Source of the DNA: JBOEGW01 sp050633625
GTDB taxonomy: Bacteria > Pseudomonadota > Alphaproteobacteria > Rhodobacterales > Rhodobacteraceae
DNA length: 64,000 nucleotides
Assembly (NCBI GenBank): GCA_050633625.1
Contig: JBOEGW010000001.1
Coordinates: 382,435-446,434, forward strand
Direction: 5' to 3'
A program made the translations under genes and the position numbers. Below are positions 25,339 to 34,776 of this stretch, one piece after another. Each line of letters starts with the position of its first letter. Position 1 is the stretch's first letter. The notes under the pieces were generated by a model. It searched no databases, was not told where the DNA came from, and saw only the letters and a program-made list of their open reading frames with translations.

Positions 25339-26322
25339 ATGACCACGCCGAGTTTCAAGCCCCCAATCAAAGCCAAACTCTGGGCGCGCACGCCCCCGGC
25401 CATTTTTACGCCGATCTTTGGCAGTTTTGGTTTGGGGATTGCCTGGAAACGCGCGGTGGATGCGTTTGGGATGCCCTTAGCGCCGTCCGAGGTGATTTTG
25501 GGTGCTGTGACATTGCTGTATCTGTTCGCGCTACTGGCTTACCTGAGCAAAATCCTGCGCCGCCCGGCGGCGATCATGGATGACCTTAAGGTGCTGCCCG
25601 GGCGGGGAGGCTTGGCGGCGATGACGCTTAGCGGGATGTTGCTCGCCGCGGCCCTCACGCCAATGAGCGAAGCGCTTGCCAATACTGTCTTGACGATTGC
25701 TGTTGTGGGGCACGGGGTGTTGCTGGTCTTGGTGGTGATCACATTGTTGCGCGCCGCACCAGAAGCGCGCAGCGTGACCCCGATTTGGCATCTCACCTTT
25801 GTGGGCTTCATTGTGTCGCCCATCGCGGCGGTGCCCCTTGGCTGGGTCGGGTTTTCGCATCTGGTGTTTTGGGTCAGTCTGATTGCGGCGGTGGTGATTT
25901 GGAGCATTTCCGCCATTCAGTTCTCCAAAGGTGACGTGCCCGCGCCCCTGCGCCCCTTGTTGGCGATTCACCTTGCGCCCGCCGCTATGCTAGGCTCGGT
26001 GGCGATGTTGCTGGGCTATACGGGGGCAGGGTTTGGTCTTGGGATCGCTTCAGTCGTCTATGTCGTGATGCTTCTGGCGCGCCTCAAGTGGCTGCTGGCG
26101 GGGGGCTTTTCACCGCTTTGGGGCGCCTTTACCTTTCCACTCGCGGCCTTTGCCTCACAAATTCAGTTGCTTGATGGCGCAGGCATGGGCGGCCCGTTTC
26201 ATGTCATTGGTGGCATCGCCTTGATCGCGGCGAGTTTGATTGTGCCCTATGTGCTGTGGAAGGTCGTGCAAATGTGGACAAAAGGCACGCTTGCTGTCAA
26301 AACCAACGCCTCACAAGCTTAG
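25339..26322 (+). CDS. TDT/SLAC1-type (TehA-like) membrane protein
   Basis: The 327-residue polytopic protein has about ten helices and the N-terminal TPPAIFTPIFGSFGLG segment of the tellurite-resistance/dicarboxylate (TDT) family, which includes TehA and SLAC1 anion channels. The substrate could be sulfite, a dicarboxylate or tellurite; sequence alone does not decide. A TAAGGACGC site precedes the ATG. It lies 96 bp after the TauE/SafE gene on the same strand. Confidence 0.78.
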   Translation: MTTPSFKPPIKAKLWARTPPAIFTPIFGSFGLGIAWKRAVDAFGMPLAPSEVILGAVTLLYLFALLAYLSKILRRPAAIMDDLKVLPGRGGLAAMTLSGMLLAAALTPMSEALANTVLTIAVVGHGVLLVLVVITLLRAAPEARSVTPIWHLTFVGFIVSPIAAVPLGWVGFSHLVFWVSLIAAVVIWSISAIQFSKGDVPAPLRPLLAIHLAPAAMLGSVAMLLGYTGAGFGLGIASVVYVVMLLARLKWLLAGGFSPLWGAFTFPLAAFASQIQLLDGAGMGGPFHVIGGIALIAASLIVPYVLWKVVQMWTKGTLAVKTNASQA

Positions 26323-26400
26323 GAAACCGCAGCCCTACCGCCCGGCAGCCCAAAAGCGCGGCAGCCCAAAACCATCGCGGCTCAAACCACCACGTAGGTT

Positions 26401-26763
26401 TTAGGTGCGAGGCGCGAGACTGGCCTGAAGCTTTTTCGTAAGCCCCGCGCGGATCACATCATAGCTTGCCTCAACCCGGTGCCGGATCTCGTCCAAATCG
26501 GCGGCGTCCCAAGTCAAATGCACCCATGATTTGTGAAGGTAAGGCGCTTTGATCGCAACGCCAACGTCCTTGAGCATATCCGCCGTGGCCACATCGGCGC
26601 ATTTCACCGACACCCCCAACCCCTTGGTGCCGATCAGCGCAAACATCTTGCCACCGACCTTCCAGGCATCATGACCATTGCCGTTGTCATCTTGGCCCCA
26701 AGGGTCCGAGACCTGTGCGCCGGGCAGGGTCTTACACAGGTCATTGACAAATTCTCGTGACAT
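26401..26763 (-). CDS. MmcQ/YjbR family protein
   Basis: The 120-residue protein has the compact YjbR fold pattern: an early WGQDDN/WKVGGKMFAL segment and HKSWVHLTWD-like residues in the second half. YjbR proteins have a DNA-binding-like fold, but their role is not established. A GGAGGAGC site precedes the ATG. It converges on the TDT gene and diverges from cysS. Confidence 0.82.
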   Translation of the reverse strand: MSREFVNDLCKTLPGAQVSDPWGQDDNGNGHDAWKVGGKMFALIGTKGLGVSVKCADVATADMLKDVGVAIKAPYLHKSWVHLTWDAADLDEIRHRVEASYDVIRAGLTKKLQASLAPRT

Positions 26764-26852
26764 CTTGCGCGCTCCTCCATTGCTCGTTACACCTTAGCCC
26801 ATGAAAACACGAACCTGCACTCTTATTTGCTGCATTATTACCTGCTGACATC

Positions 26853-26911
26853 GTCACGCGGGCCGTTCTTCTGTTTCCTCCAAGTCATGAAGTTGCTAAG
26901 CCCGCGGTGAC
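26853..26911. repeat. Long inverted repeat in the cysS leader
   Basis: GTCACGCGGGC (26853-26863) and GCCCGCGGTGAC (26900-26911) are complementary with one bulged base. They enclose 36 bases and end 17 bases before the cysS start. A 7-codon reading frame (ATG 26887, stop 26908-26910) ends inside the 3' arm. Confidence 0.55.
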
Positions 26912-26928
26912 AGCGCGCGCGAGGACTT

Positions 26929-28320
26929 ATGACTGAGATCAAGCTTCATAACACGGCCACCCGGCACAAAGATCGCTTCACCCCGATCAACGCGGACGAT
27001 GTGCGTATGTATGTGTGCGGGCCGACGGTTTATGACCGCGCGCATCTTGGCAATGCCCGCCCTGTTGTGGTGTTTGATGTCTTGTTTCGGCTTTTGCGCC
27101 ACGTCTATGGCGCGGATCATGTGCGCTACGTGCGCAATTTCACCGATGTTGACGACAAAATCATAGCGCGGGCTGCGGAATCCGGCGTGCCAATTGACGA
27201 AATCACCAGCACGACAACCCAGTGGTATCTCGATGACATGCGGGCAGTGGGTGCGATGGACCCGACCGCCATGCCGCGCGCGACGGATCACATTGGCGAT
27301 ATGATCGCCATGATCGAAGCTCTGATCGACAAGGGCCACGCCTATGAGGCGGAGGGGCATGTGCTTTTTGCTGTCGATAGCTACAAAGACTATGGATCGC
27401 TCTCTGGGCGTTCGGTGGACGATATGATCGCCGGGGCGCGCGTTGAAGTGGCCCCCTATAAGCGCAATCCAATGGATTTCGTGCTGTGGAAACCCGCCAA
27501 AGAGGGGGAGCCGGGATGGGACAGCCCGTGGTCGCGCGGGCGGCCCGGCTGGCACATTGAATGCTCTGCCATGTCCTATGAGATTTTGGGCGAGAGTTTT
27601 GACATCCACGGCGGCGGCAATGATTTGCAATTTCCGCACCACGAGAATGAGATCGCGCAAAGCTGCTGCGCCCATGAAGGGGCAGGGTTCGCGAACGTCT
27701 GGCTGCACAATGAGATGCTTCAGGTTGAAGGCAAGAAGATGTCCAAATCCTTGGGCAACTTCTTCACAGTGCACGACTTGCTGGAGCAAGGCGTGCCGGG
27801 CGAGGTGATCCGCATGGTGTTTTTGGGCACGCATTATCGCAAGCCGATGGACTGGACCGAGAAGAAGCGCGGCGAGGCAGAAACGACGCTGCGCAGCTGG
27901 CGGCGGCTTTTGGAGGGCGCCGAGCCGACCGGGCCGGATGCGGATGTGGTTGCAGCTTTGGCCGATGATCTTAACACAGCAGGGGCGCTGACGCGGCTTC
28001 ATGCCATGGCGAAAGAGATCGCGGCGAACCCGCAAAAGGACTGTTTCTATGAGAAAGGCACCATGCTTGCCTCGGCGCATCTTTTGGGGCTTTTGAGCGA
28101 TGATCTTGGCGCATGGGCCAAGGGCGTGGATTTGTCAGCGCTTGCAGACAGGCTTGCCGCGCTGCGCTCGGCGGCAATGGAGAGCAAGGATTTCTCGCGC
28201 GTTGACGCATTCAAATCCGCGTTGCTGACCGCGGGGGTCGAGGTGCGCATGTCCAAAGAGGGCGTTGAGCTTGCGCCTGGACGTGGGTTTGACGCCGCAA
28301 AATTGGAGGGATTGTTTTGA
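26929..28320 (+). CDS. cysS: Cysteinyl-tRNA synthetase
   Basis: The 463-residue class-I synthetase has YVCGPTVYD, the HIGH-type H39-L-G-N42 and K270-M-S-K-S274, plus zinc-site residues (C29, the cysteine in HIECS, and the HHENE segment). It charges tRNA-Cys in the cytoplasm. An alternative start is not apparent; a GAGGA site lies before the ATG. The stop overlaps the start of the next gene by one base (TGATG). Confidence 0.97.
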   Translation: MTEIKLHNTATRHKDRFTPINADDVRMYVCGPTVYDRAHLGNARPVVVFDVLFRLLRHVYGADHVRYVRNFTDVDDKIIARAAESGVPIDEITSTTTQWYLDDMRAVGAMDPTAMPRATDHIGDMIAMIEALIDKGHAYEAEGHVLFAVDSYKDYGSLSGRSVDDMIAGARVEVAPYKRNPMDFVLWKPAKEGEPGWDSPWSRGRPGWHIECSAMSYEILGESFDIHGGGNDLQFPHHENEIAQSCCAHEGAGFANVWLHNEMLQVEGKKMSKSLGNFFTVHDLLEQGVPGEVIRMVFLGTHYRKPMDWTEKKRGEAETTLRSWRRLLEGAEPTGPDADVVAALADDLNTAGALTRLHAMAKEIAANPQKDCFYEKGTMLASAHLLGLLSDDLGAWAKGVDLSALADRLAALRSAAMESKDFSRVDAFKSALLTAGVEVRMSKEGVELAPGRGFDAAKLEGLF

Positions 28321-28931
28321 TGGATGCAGAGTTTTGGATTACCACGGCAGCAATAGTGATTGGGCCTCTGGCCGCAGTCTTGATTACACAATTTCTCTCC
28401 GCAAAGAGGGAGGAAAAACAGCGACAGTTGTTCGTGTTCAGGAGCCTAATGTCTTCGAGACGCACGCCTCTTAGTCGCGAGCGAGTGCAAGCGTTGAACT
28501 TGGTGGAGGTCGAGTTCGCAGGCAGAAAGAAGGTCATCGAACGTTTCAAAGGCCTCCTTGAAATCTACAACGACACCGCGCGTTGGAAATCCGAAGATGT
28601 TGATGTGACCAAATCCGTTTTGACCGACGTTGATGACAAGACCGCTAAGCTACTACAAGAGATGGGGAAGTCACTTGGTTTCAAATTGGACAATCTTGAA
28701 CTATTGCGAGGCGGGTACCTGCCGGAAGCCTTCAATACTCTGGAGAGACAGCAAGACGAAATTCGTAGATTTCTCGCAGGTTTGAGTGATGGGACAAAAG
28801 CATTGCCCACGGCCGTCACTGATTTGCGCCATTCAGAGCAACTCTTGAAGCAGGCTCGCGAAACCCAACTTCTGATTGAGCATGCCCAGAAGCTTGAAAG
28901 TGAGCCAGATAAGGTCAAAGACAATGGCTAA
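28320..28931 (+). CDS. DUF6680-like membrane-anchored coiled-coil protein
   Basis: The 203-residue protein begins with one hydrophobic helix (about residues 5-25), a basic patch (SAKREEKQRQ) and a long polar helical region to the C terminus. The pattern resembles DUF6680 proteins of unknown function. Its base composition is noticeably lower in G+C than cysS and cimA, and codon use differs. It sits exactly between them: the start overlaps the cysS stop by one base and the stop overlaps the cimA start by 8 bases. That suggests a horizontally acquired gene kept in frame with the operon. Its function is unknown. Confidence 0.7.
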   Translation: MDAEFWITTAAIVIGPLAAVLITQFLSAKREEKQRQLFVFRSLMSSRRTPLSRERVQALNLVEVEFAGRKKVIERFKGLLEIYNDTARWKSEDVDVTKSVLTDVDDKTAKLLQEMGKSLGFKLDNLELLRGGYLPEAFNTLERQQDEIRRFLAGLSDGTKALPTAVTDLRHSEQLLKQARETQLLIEHAQKLESEPDKVKDNG

Positions 28932-30543
28932 AGAACGTGTTTATCTCTTCGACACCACCCTTCGCGATGGGCAACAGACCCAAGGCGTGCAATTTGCCTC
29001 TGATGAGAAGGTGGCAATTGCCCATGCTTTGGATGATCTGGGGATTGACTATATTGAGGGCGGCTGGCCCGGTGCCAACCCCACGGACAGCGAGTTTTTC
29101 GAGACCCGGCCCGACACGCGCGCGACCTTCACCGCCTTTGGCATGACCAAGCGGGCTGGGCGCTCTGCGGACAATGACGAGGTCTTGGCGCAGGTGATGC
29201 GGGCGAACACGCCTGCGGTCTGTCTTGTTGGCAAGACCCATGATTTTCACGTAAAAACAGCGCTTGGCATCACGCTTGAGGAAAACATTGAGAACATCTC
29301 GGCGTCGGTCAAGCACATTGTCGCAAGCGGCAAGGAAGCTTTGTTTGATGCTGAGCATTTCTTTGATGGGTACAAGGCCAACCCGGCTTACGCGCTTGAG
29401 TGCTTGCACGCCGCCTATGAGGCCGGGGCACGCTGGATTGTGCTGTGTGATACCAATGGTGGCACTTTGCCGCGCGAAATTGGCGCGATCACCACAGCCG
29501 TCATTGCGGCGGAGATCGAAGGCGCGCGCCTAGGCATTCACACGCATGACGACACGGGCAACGCGATCAGCAATTCCTTGGCTGCCGTAGACGCCGGTGC
29601 GCGCCAGATCCAAGGCACACTAAATGGCCTGGGCGAGCGCTGCGGCAATGCGAACCTGATATCGATCATCCCGACCTTGCTCACCAAGGAGCCTTATAAA
29701 TCCGCTTATGACATCGGCGTCACAGAAGCGGGCATGGCCAGCCTGACGCGGGTGTCGCGCCAGCTTGATGACATTCTCAACAGGGTGCCGTCCAAATCTG
29801 CGCCCTATGTTGGCGGGTCGGCCTTTGTGCATAAAGCCGGGCTGCACGCCAGTGCCATTTTGAAAGACCCGACAACCTATGAACATATCGATCCAGCGCG
29901 TGTGGGCAATGAACGGGTTGTGCCGATGTCCAATCAGGCGGGGCAATCGAACCTGCGCGCGCGTCTCGAAAGCCTTGGAATTTCGCTGGATAAAGGCGAC
30001 ACGCGGCTGAGCGAAATTCTGGATGAGGTAAAAGCACGCGAAGATTTGGGGTTTGCCTATGATTCCGCGCAAGCTTCCTTTGAGCTGTTGGCACGCGGTA
30101 TTCTTGGCTCGCGCGAGCGCTTTTTTGACGTGGATCGGTACCGCGTCATCACCGAGCGGCGGCGCAATGCAAAGGGCCGGATTGTTGTGGAAAGCGAAGC
30201 TGTCGTGACGCTGCGTTTTCCTGACGGTACCGAAACCACGTCGTTTTTCCAGAACGCACATGCCGCCGAAATGCAAGATGATGGGCCGGTGAACGCGCTG
30301 TGGCAGGCGCTTCAGATGGATCTTGGACCCTATCAGTCAGCGCTGGGCGGTGTGCATCTCACGGATTTCAAGGTGCGCATCACCCAAGGCGGGACCGAGG
30401 CCGTGACGCGCGTGATTATTGACTTTTCGGACGGTAAAGATCTGCATTGGTCGACGGTTGGGGTGTCGGCAAACATTGTCGACGCGAGTTTTGCCGCGCT
30501 TGTGGATGCGATTGAATGGAAGCTCTTGCGGGCAGGGGGCTGA
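28924..30543 (+). CDS. cimA: (R)-citramalate synthase
   Basis: The 539-residue protein starts with the DTTLRDGQQ motif of the HMG-CoA lyase-like TIM barrel (D10, R14) and includes the metal-ligand segment GIHTHDDTGNA and HKAGLHASA. The C-terminal ~150 residues are the LeuA regulatory dimer domain. CimA condenses pyruvate and acetyl-CoA to citramalate, the threonine-independent entry to isoleucine synthesis. The length (about 540) fits the long CimA group. An AAGGTC site lies before ATG 28924, inside the end of the preceding gene. Confidence 0.92.
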   Translation: MAKERVYLFDTTLRDGQQTQGVQFASDEKVAIAHALDDLGIDYIEGGWPGANPTDSEFFETRPDTRATFTAFGMTKRAGRSADNDEVLAQVMRANTPAVCLVGKTHDFHVKTALGITLEENIENISASVKHIVASGKEALFDAEHFFDGYKANPAYALECLHAAYEAGARWIVLCDTNGGTLPREIGAITTAVIAAEIEGARLGIHTHDDTGNAISNSLAAVDAGARQIQGTLNGLGERCGNANLISIIPTLLTKEPYKSAYDIGVTEAGMASLTRVSRQLDDILNRVPSKSAPYVGGSAFVHKAGLHASAILKDPTTYEHIDPARVGNERVVPMSNQAGQSNLRARLESLGISLDKGDTRLSEILDEVKAREDLGFAYDSAQASFELLARGILGSRERFFDVDRYRVITERRRNAKGRIVVESEAVVTLRFPDGTETTSFFQNAHAAEMQDDGPVNALWQALQMDLGPYQSALGGVHLTDFKVRITQGGTEAVTRVIIDFSDGKDLHWSTVGVSANIVDASFAALVDAIEWKLLRAGG

Positions 30544-30546
30544 GCC

Positions 30547-31299
30547 ATGAGCGTAACGGCCTGCGCGCAAATGGTGGAACGGGGCGATGCTGATCGTTTC
30601 GCCGCCACCATGACAGCGCCCCCGCAAGTGCGCGAAAAGCTCTGGCCGATCTATGCATTCAACCTTGAGGTGGCGCGCGCGCCCTGGTTGACACAAGAGC
30701 CGATTATCGCAGAAATGAGGCTGCAATTCTGGCGCGATGTCCTGACAGAAATTGACGCCGGAAAACCACCCCGCGCGCATGAGGTCGCGGCCCCTCTCCA
30801 GGCGCGCCACCGCGCCCAACCGCTGCCACTTGAGGCCCTCGAAAGCGTGATCAACGCGCGCCGTGCGGATATTGCACGGGAGGCATTCGTCGGGCCGGAT
30901 GCGCTTTGGAGCTACCTTGATCAAGGCGCCGGCGCGCTCATGTGGGCGAGCGTGCATGTCTTGGGCGGCAAGGATGAAAAGGCGGCGCGCGGCTTGGGGC
31001 AAGCGGCAGGGCTTGCCAATTGGCTCTTGGCACATCCCTCGGTGCAAGCGGCAGGCTGGCGCGCCGCCGACACCGATATATACCCTCACCTCATCGACAC
31101 AGCGCTGGTCGATCTTGCCCGCCTCAAACCCCATGACTTTGGCGCGGCCACCCCCGCCGCCCGCACAGCCTGGCGCGCAACATCCATCTTGCGAAAAGCC
31201 CAACAAAACCCAGAAGCCATCGTCAACGGCACCCTCGCGACAAGCGAGTTTCGGCGCCGCACAAGCCTGACATGGCGCACCTTACGCGGTCGGTGGTAA
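30547..31299 (+). CDS. Squalene/phytoene synthase-like protein, probably non-catalytic
   Basis: The 250-residue protein has the all-helical squalene/phytoene synthase fold with recognisable KLWPIYAFNLEVAR and MRLQFWRDVL segments. The first aspartate-rich motif of active enzymes (DxxxD) is replaced by N-L-E-V-A in this position, and the second is not evident. It therefore resembles the NDUFAF6-like branch, implicated in complex-I assembly in mitochondria, more than a carotenoid enzyme. It starts 3 bases after cimA. The function is inferred only. Confidence 0.7.
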   Translation: MSVTACAQMVERGDADRFAATMTAPPQVREKLWPIYAFNLEVARAPWLTQEPIIAEMRLQFWRDVLTEIDAGKPPRAHEVAAPLQARHRAQPLPLEALESVINARRADIAREAFVGPDALWSYLDQGAGALMWASVHVLGGKDEKAARGLGQAAGLANWLLAHPSVQAAGWRAADTDIYPHLIDTALVDLARLKPHDFGAATPAARTAWRATSILRKAQQNPEAIVNGTLATSEFRRRTSLTWRTLRGRW

Positions 31300-31313
31300 C
31301 GCGCAGGTTTACG

Positions 31314-31351
31314 CTTCTTTGGTTCAAAAATACCTGCGCCGCAGGCCCTTT
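31314..31351 (-). repeat. Composite intergenic element, copy E
   Basis: On the minus strand a short CCTGC/GCAGG hairpin runs directly into GGTATTTTTGAA and CCAAAGAAG. It lies between the convergent squalene-synthase-like and MFS genes. Confidence 0.6.
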
Positions 31352-31356
31352 TGGCA

Positions 31357-32577
31357 TTAGTCCTCTGCCGGGCGCATCACCAACCAAATCAACGCGCCGC
31401 CTGCCAAGGCCAAGAAAGGCACCATGGCCAAATTCACAGCCGCCCAGCCGTCTTGCGCCGCACCGCCTGAACAGTTCATCAAAATACCAGATGACAAAGA
31501 CGCCATCGTCACACCGCCAAACACGATCATGTCATTCATGCCCTGAATGCGCCCGCGTTCCGCAACCGTATGCGCGCCCGCAAGCATCGTCGTCGCGCCG
31601 ATAAAGCCAAAATTCCAGCCAATCCCAAGCAAAACGAGCGCAAGGAAAAAGTTCTCAAGCTCAACGCCTTGCAGCGCCACGACCCCCGCGCTCGCCAATA
31701 TCACAAGCCCGGTTGCCACAATCTTGCGCGTCCCAAATCGCGCAATCAAATGACCCGTGAAAAACGATGGAATATACATCGCCAAGACATGCGCCGTGAC
31801 CACATCCGCGGCTGTCGTTTTCTCAAACCCACAGCCCACAACAGCAAGCGGCGTCGAGGTCATCACAAGGTTCATCAGCGCATAAGACACCATCGCGCAA
31901 ATGATCGCGACAGCAATCACCGGGGTTGTCAAAAGCTGCCAGGCGGAGCGGCCAGAGGGGGCATCGGGCGCAGGCGGGGCAGGGCGCTCAAGGCGCAGCG
32001 CCAAAAACAAGAGCGAGCCAAGCACATTGATCAACGCGACCGCCATATAGGCCCCCTGAAAAGGCACAACCGTCATGTCCGATGTCGCCTTAAACAGTTG
32101 CGGACCAAACACCGCCGCCAAAAGGCCGCCCGCCATCACATATGAAATCGCCTTGGGGCGAAACGCATCACTCGCGCTATCGGCAGCGGCAAAGCGGTAA
32201 AACCCCTGTGCGGACATGTAAAACCCCGTGAAAAAACTACCGAGCAGAAACAGCTCAAAGGAGGCCTGCCCCAGCGCATAAAAAGCGATGAGGGCGCCCA
32301 GCGTGCCGCCGCCGGTGCCGACCCAAAACCCCGCGCGCCGCCCGTAACGCTGCATGATCCAAGACAGCGGATTTGCCGCCACCATCGAGCCAAGCACGAT
32401 TAGCGAAATAGGCAAGGTTGCCCAGCAGGGATTGGAGGCAAGCGACTGACCAGCAAGCCCCCCCATCGTGAAGATCATGGGCATCTGTGCGCCCAAAACA
32501 GCCTGCGCGAGCACCAAGACGATGACATTGCGTTTGGCTTGGCGGTCGTCAGGCTGGGGGGATGAAATATCGTTCAT
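31357..32577 (-). CDS. MFS transporter
   Basis: The 406-residue protein has 12 predicted helices with the MFS loop signature in RYGRRAGFWVG after helix 2 and the duplicate ARFGTRK in the second half. The substrate is unknown. It is next to the cobalamin genes cobB-cobA on the same strand, 54 bp downstream of cobB, so cotranscription is possible. No strong ribosome site is visible before the ATG. Confidence 0.82.
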   Translation of the reverse strand: MNDISSPQPDDRQAKRNVIVLVLAQAVLGAQMPMIFTMGGLAGQSLASNPCWATLPISLIVLGSMVAANPLSWIMQRYGRRAGFWVGTGGGTLGALIAFYALGQASFELFLLGSFFTGFYMSAQGFYRFAAADSASDAFRPKAISYVMAGGLLAAVFGPQLFKATSDMTVVPFQGAYMAVALINVLGSLLFLALRLERPAPPAPDAPSGRSAWQLLTTPVIAVAIICAMVSYALMNLVMTSTPLAVVGCGFEKTTAADVVTAHVLAMYIPSFFTGHLIARFGTRKIVATGLVILASAGVVALQGVELENFFLALVLLGIGWNFGFIGATTMLAGAHTVAERGRIQGMNDMIVFGGVTMASLSSGILMNCSGGAAQDGWAAVNLAMVPFLALAGGALIWLVMRPAED

Positions 32578-32631
32578 TTTGAATGCGTATCTTTTGCCAA
32601 AGAGCTTGAAAAGGCAAAACTGAAGGCGCGG

Positions 32632-33897
32632 CTATATGACGTGCGCAAAGCTGCCTTGCACATGGCCTTCTACCAGCCCGATCGGGCCAAGATCGTTGCC
32701 CTGTGCGTCCTGCGCATGCCACAGCGGCGCGCCTTGCCTGTCTACGGTGGTGGCGTAGTGAAATTCATGCGCCTTATGTGCGCCGGGCATCCAACCGCCA
32801 AGCGCGCTGAGGTCACGGTAGCCAAGATGCAATTTGCGGGTGGCAAAGGATGTCTCAAGGCCGAGCAACCCCGCCATTTTATGGCGCGTTCCGTCCTGAT
32901 CCGTCAGCCCCTCACCAAGCACCATATAGCCGCCGCATTCGCCATAAACGCGCGTGGTCTTGGCGGCGTTGCGCAGGCTTGTCAGGAAGGTCGAAGCGGC
33001 AGCCAATTGGCCCGCATGAAGCTCAGGATACCCGCCTGGCAAGAACACCCAATCAGCGTCAGGCACAGGGTCATCGGCCAGTGGCGAAAAGAATTTAAGC
33101 GTTGCGCCGCTGTGTTGCCACGCGGCCAATTGGTGAGGGTAGGTAAAGGCAAAAGCCGCGTCACGCGCAATGGCGATGGTTTGTGGCCGGGTGTTTTTGA
33201 GCTTCTGATCAAACCCGGTTGCCTCAAAGGGGGCCGCGATTTTTTCTAGCATTTTCAGGTCTATAGACTTGTCCATGACCTCTGCGGCCTGTGCGATGAA
33301 CCCCTCAAGCGCGCGATGCTCGCCAGCTTGCACAAGCCCAAGATGGCGTGACGGCAAGGCGAGCGCCCCGTCCCGGTGCACCGCCCCCAAGACTGGGATA
33401 TTGCTGGGCAAAAGCGCCGCGCGCAACATCGCCTCATGTCTTGAGCTGCCGACTTTGTTGAGGATCACCCCGGCCACGCGCACCTTCGCATCGTGGCGCG
33501 CAAACCCGCCAACAAGCGCCGCCACGGACTGCGCCATATGGCTGGCGTCAACCACCAGCACGACGGGCAAACCAAGAGAGCGCGCAATGTCGGCGCAGGC
33601 GCCTTTTCCCAAGGGCGGCGCGCCATCAAACAGCCCCATCGCGCCCTCAATAATCAACAGGTCGTCCCCCGCCGCGAGACAGCGGATCTGCGCTTGTGTC
33701 ATGGCCCAAGCGTCCAAATTCATGGCCTGTTTGCCACTGGCGGCTTCATGGAACCGAGGGTCGATATAATCCGGTCCAGATTTCGCGCCGCGCAGCGAAA
33801 CGCCAGCGTTTCTCAAGGCGCGGATCACCCCCAAAGTGACTGTGGTTTTCCCACTGCCTGAGCCGGGCGCCGCAATGATTAGCCCGCGCCCGATCAC
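32632..33897 (-). CDS. cobB: Cobyrinate / hydrogenobyrinate a,c-diamide synthase
   Basis: The 421-residue protein has an N-terminal ATP-binding loop, APGSGSGKTT (10-19), and a C-terminal class-I glutamine amidotransferase domain with the nucleophile segment GECGGYMVLG near residue 325. CobB amidates the a and c side chains of the corrin ring using glutamine and ATP. It starts with GTG overlapping the cobA stop (GTGA), which points to translational coupling. Confidence 0.93.
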   Translation of the reverse strand: MIGRGLIIAAPGSGSGKTTVTLGVIRALRNAGVSLRGAKSGPDYIDPRFHEAASGKQAMNLDAWAMTQAQIRCLAAGDDLLIIEGAMGLFDGAPPLGKGACADIARSLGLPVVLVVDASHMAQSVAALVGGFARHDAKVRVAGVILNKVGSSRHEAMLRAALLPSNIPVLGAVHRDGALALPSRHLGLVQAGEHRALEGFIAQAAEVMDKSIDLKMLEKIAAPFEATGFDQKLKNTRPQTIAIARDAAFAFTYPHQLAAWQHSGATLKFFSPLADDPVPDADWVFLPGGYPELHAGQLAAASTFLTSLRNAAKTTRVYGECGGYMVLGEGLTDQDGTRHKMAGLLGLETSFATRKLHLGYRDLSALGGWMPGAHKAHEFHYATTVDRQGAPLWHAQDAQGNDLGPIGLVEGHVQGSFAHVI

Positions 33898-34745
33898 CGA
33901 TCTTCTGCGGGTTTACCGCGCCCTAGGGGATCTGTGTTGCGCGGTGCAATGCCCGCCGCCATGCCTTGCCAGTCCAGCGCTTGGCGCATCAAGGCGGCGC
34001 GCCCCACGCAGATGATGGCGGGCGGCTCAAGCCCTGCGGCGGCGACATCGGCCACACAGGTGCCAAGCGTGGTTTCGAGCACCACTTGGTCCGGGGTCGT
34101 TGCGTTGGTGACGAGGGCGACTGGCTCATCCGCGCTCCGTCCAGCCGCTTGCAGATCGGCGGAAATGCGAGGCAGGTGTTTCATGCCCATATAGATCACG
34201 ATCACGCCAGAACTGCGGCCAATCGCCTGCCAGTCCAGCGCTGTTGCTTCACCGCGCGCGTCATGGCCGGTCACAAAGGTCACAGCTTGGTTGACATCGC
34301 GGTGCGTGACCGGAATGCCCGCATAGGCAAGCCCGCCAATCCCGGCCGAAATCCCCGGTACGATGCGGATCGGCACCCCATGTTGGACAAGGGTTTGCCC
34401 CTCTTCACCACCACGACCAAACACGAAAGGATCCCCCCCTTTCAGCCGCAAGACCCTCTTGTTTTGTTTCGCATAGTCAACGAGTTGCAAAGAGATGTCC
34501 CGCTGTTTGGCGGAGGGCTTGCCGCCGCGTTTTCCGGCGAAAATCATTTCAGCATTGGGGTTTGCCCAGTCCAAGATCGCCGGGGCCACGAGCGCGTCAT
34601 AGACAATGACCTCCGCTTGGTGCAGCGCGTTGAGGGCATGAAGCGTCAACAAGCCGGGATCGCCCGGGCCTGCGCCTGCGAGCCAGACCCATCCGGGCAA
34701 GAGTTCGGGCCAATTGAGGGCGGGGAGAGAAGGCGGTGATGTCAT
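33894..34745 (-). CDS. cobA: Uroporphyrinogen-III C-methyltransferase
   Basis: The 283-residue protein is a single-domain SUMT with GAGPGDPGLLTL at the SAM site and RLKGGDPFVFGRGGEE further in. It methylates uroporphyrinogen III at C2 and C7 to precorrin-2, the branch point from haem to cobalamin and sirohaem. There is no CysG dehydrogenase domain. The start at 34745 is chosen for the family N terminus; longer in-frame starts extend into the intergenic hairpin. Confidence 0.93.
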   Translation of the reverse strand: MTSPPSLPALNWPELLPGWVWLAGAGPGDPGLLTLHALNALHQAEVIVYDALVAPAILDWANPNAEMIFAGKRGGKPSAKQRDISLQLVDYAKQNKRVLRLKGGDPFVFGRGGEEGQTLVQHGVPIRIVPGISAGIGGLAYAGIPVTHRDVNQAVTFVTGHDARGEATALDWQAIGRSSGVIVIYMGMKHLPRISADLQAAGRSADEPVALVTNATTPDQVVLETTLGTCVADVAAAGLEPPAIICVGRAALMRQALDWQGMAAGIAPRNTDPLGRGKPAEDR

Positions 34746-34776
34746 AGCGCATTTATAGCGCGCCGATCGCCTAGCG

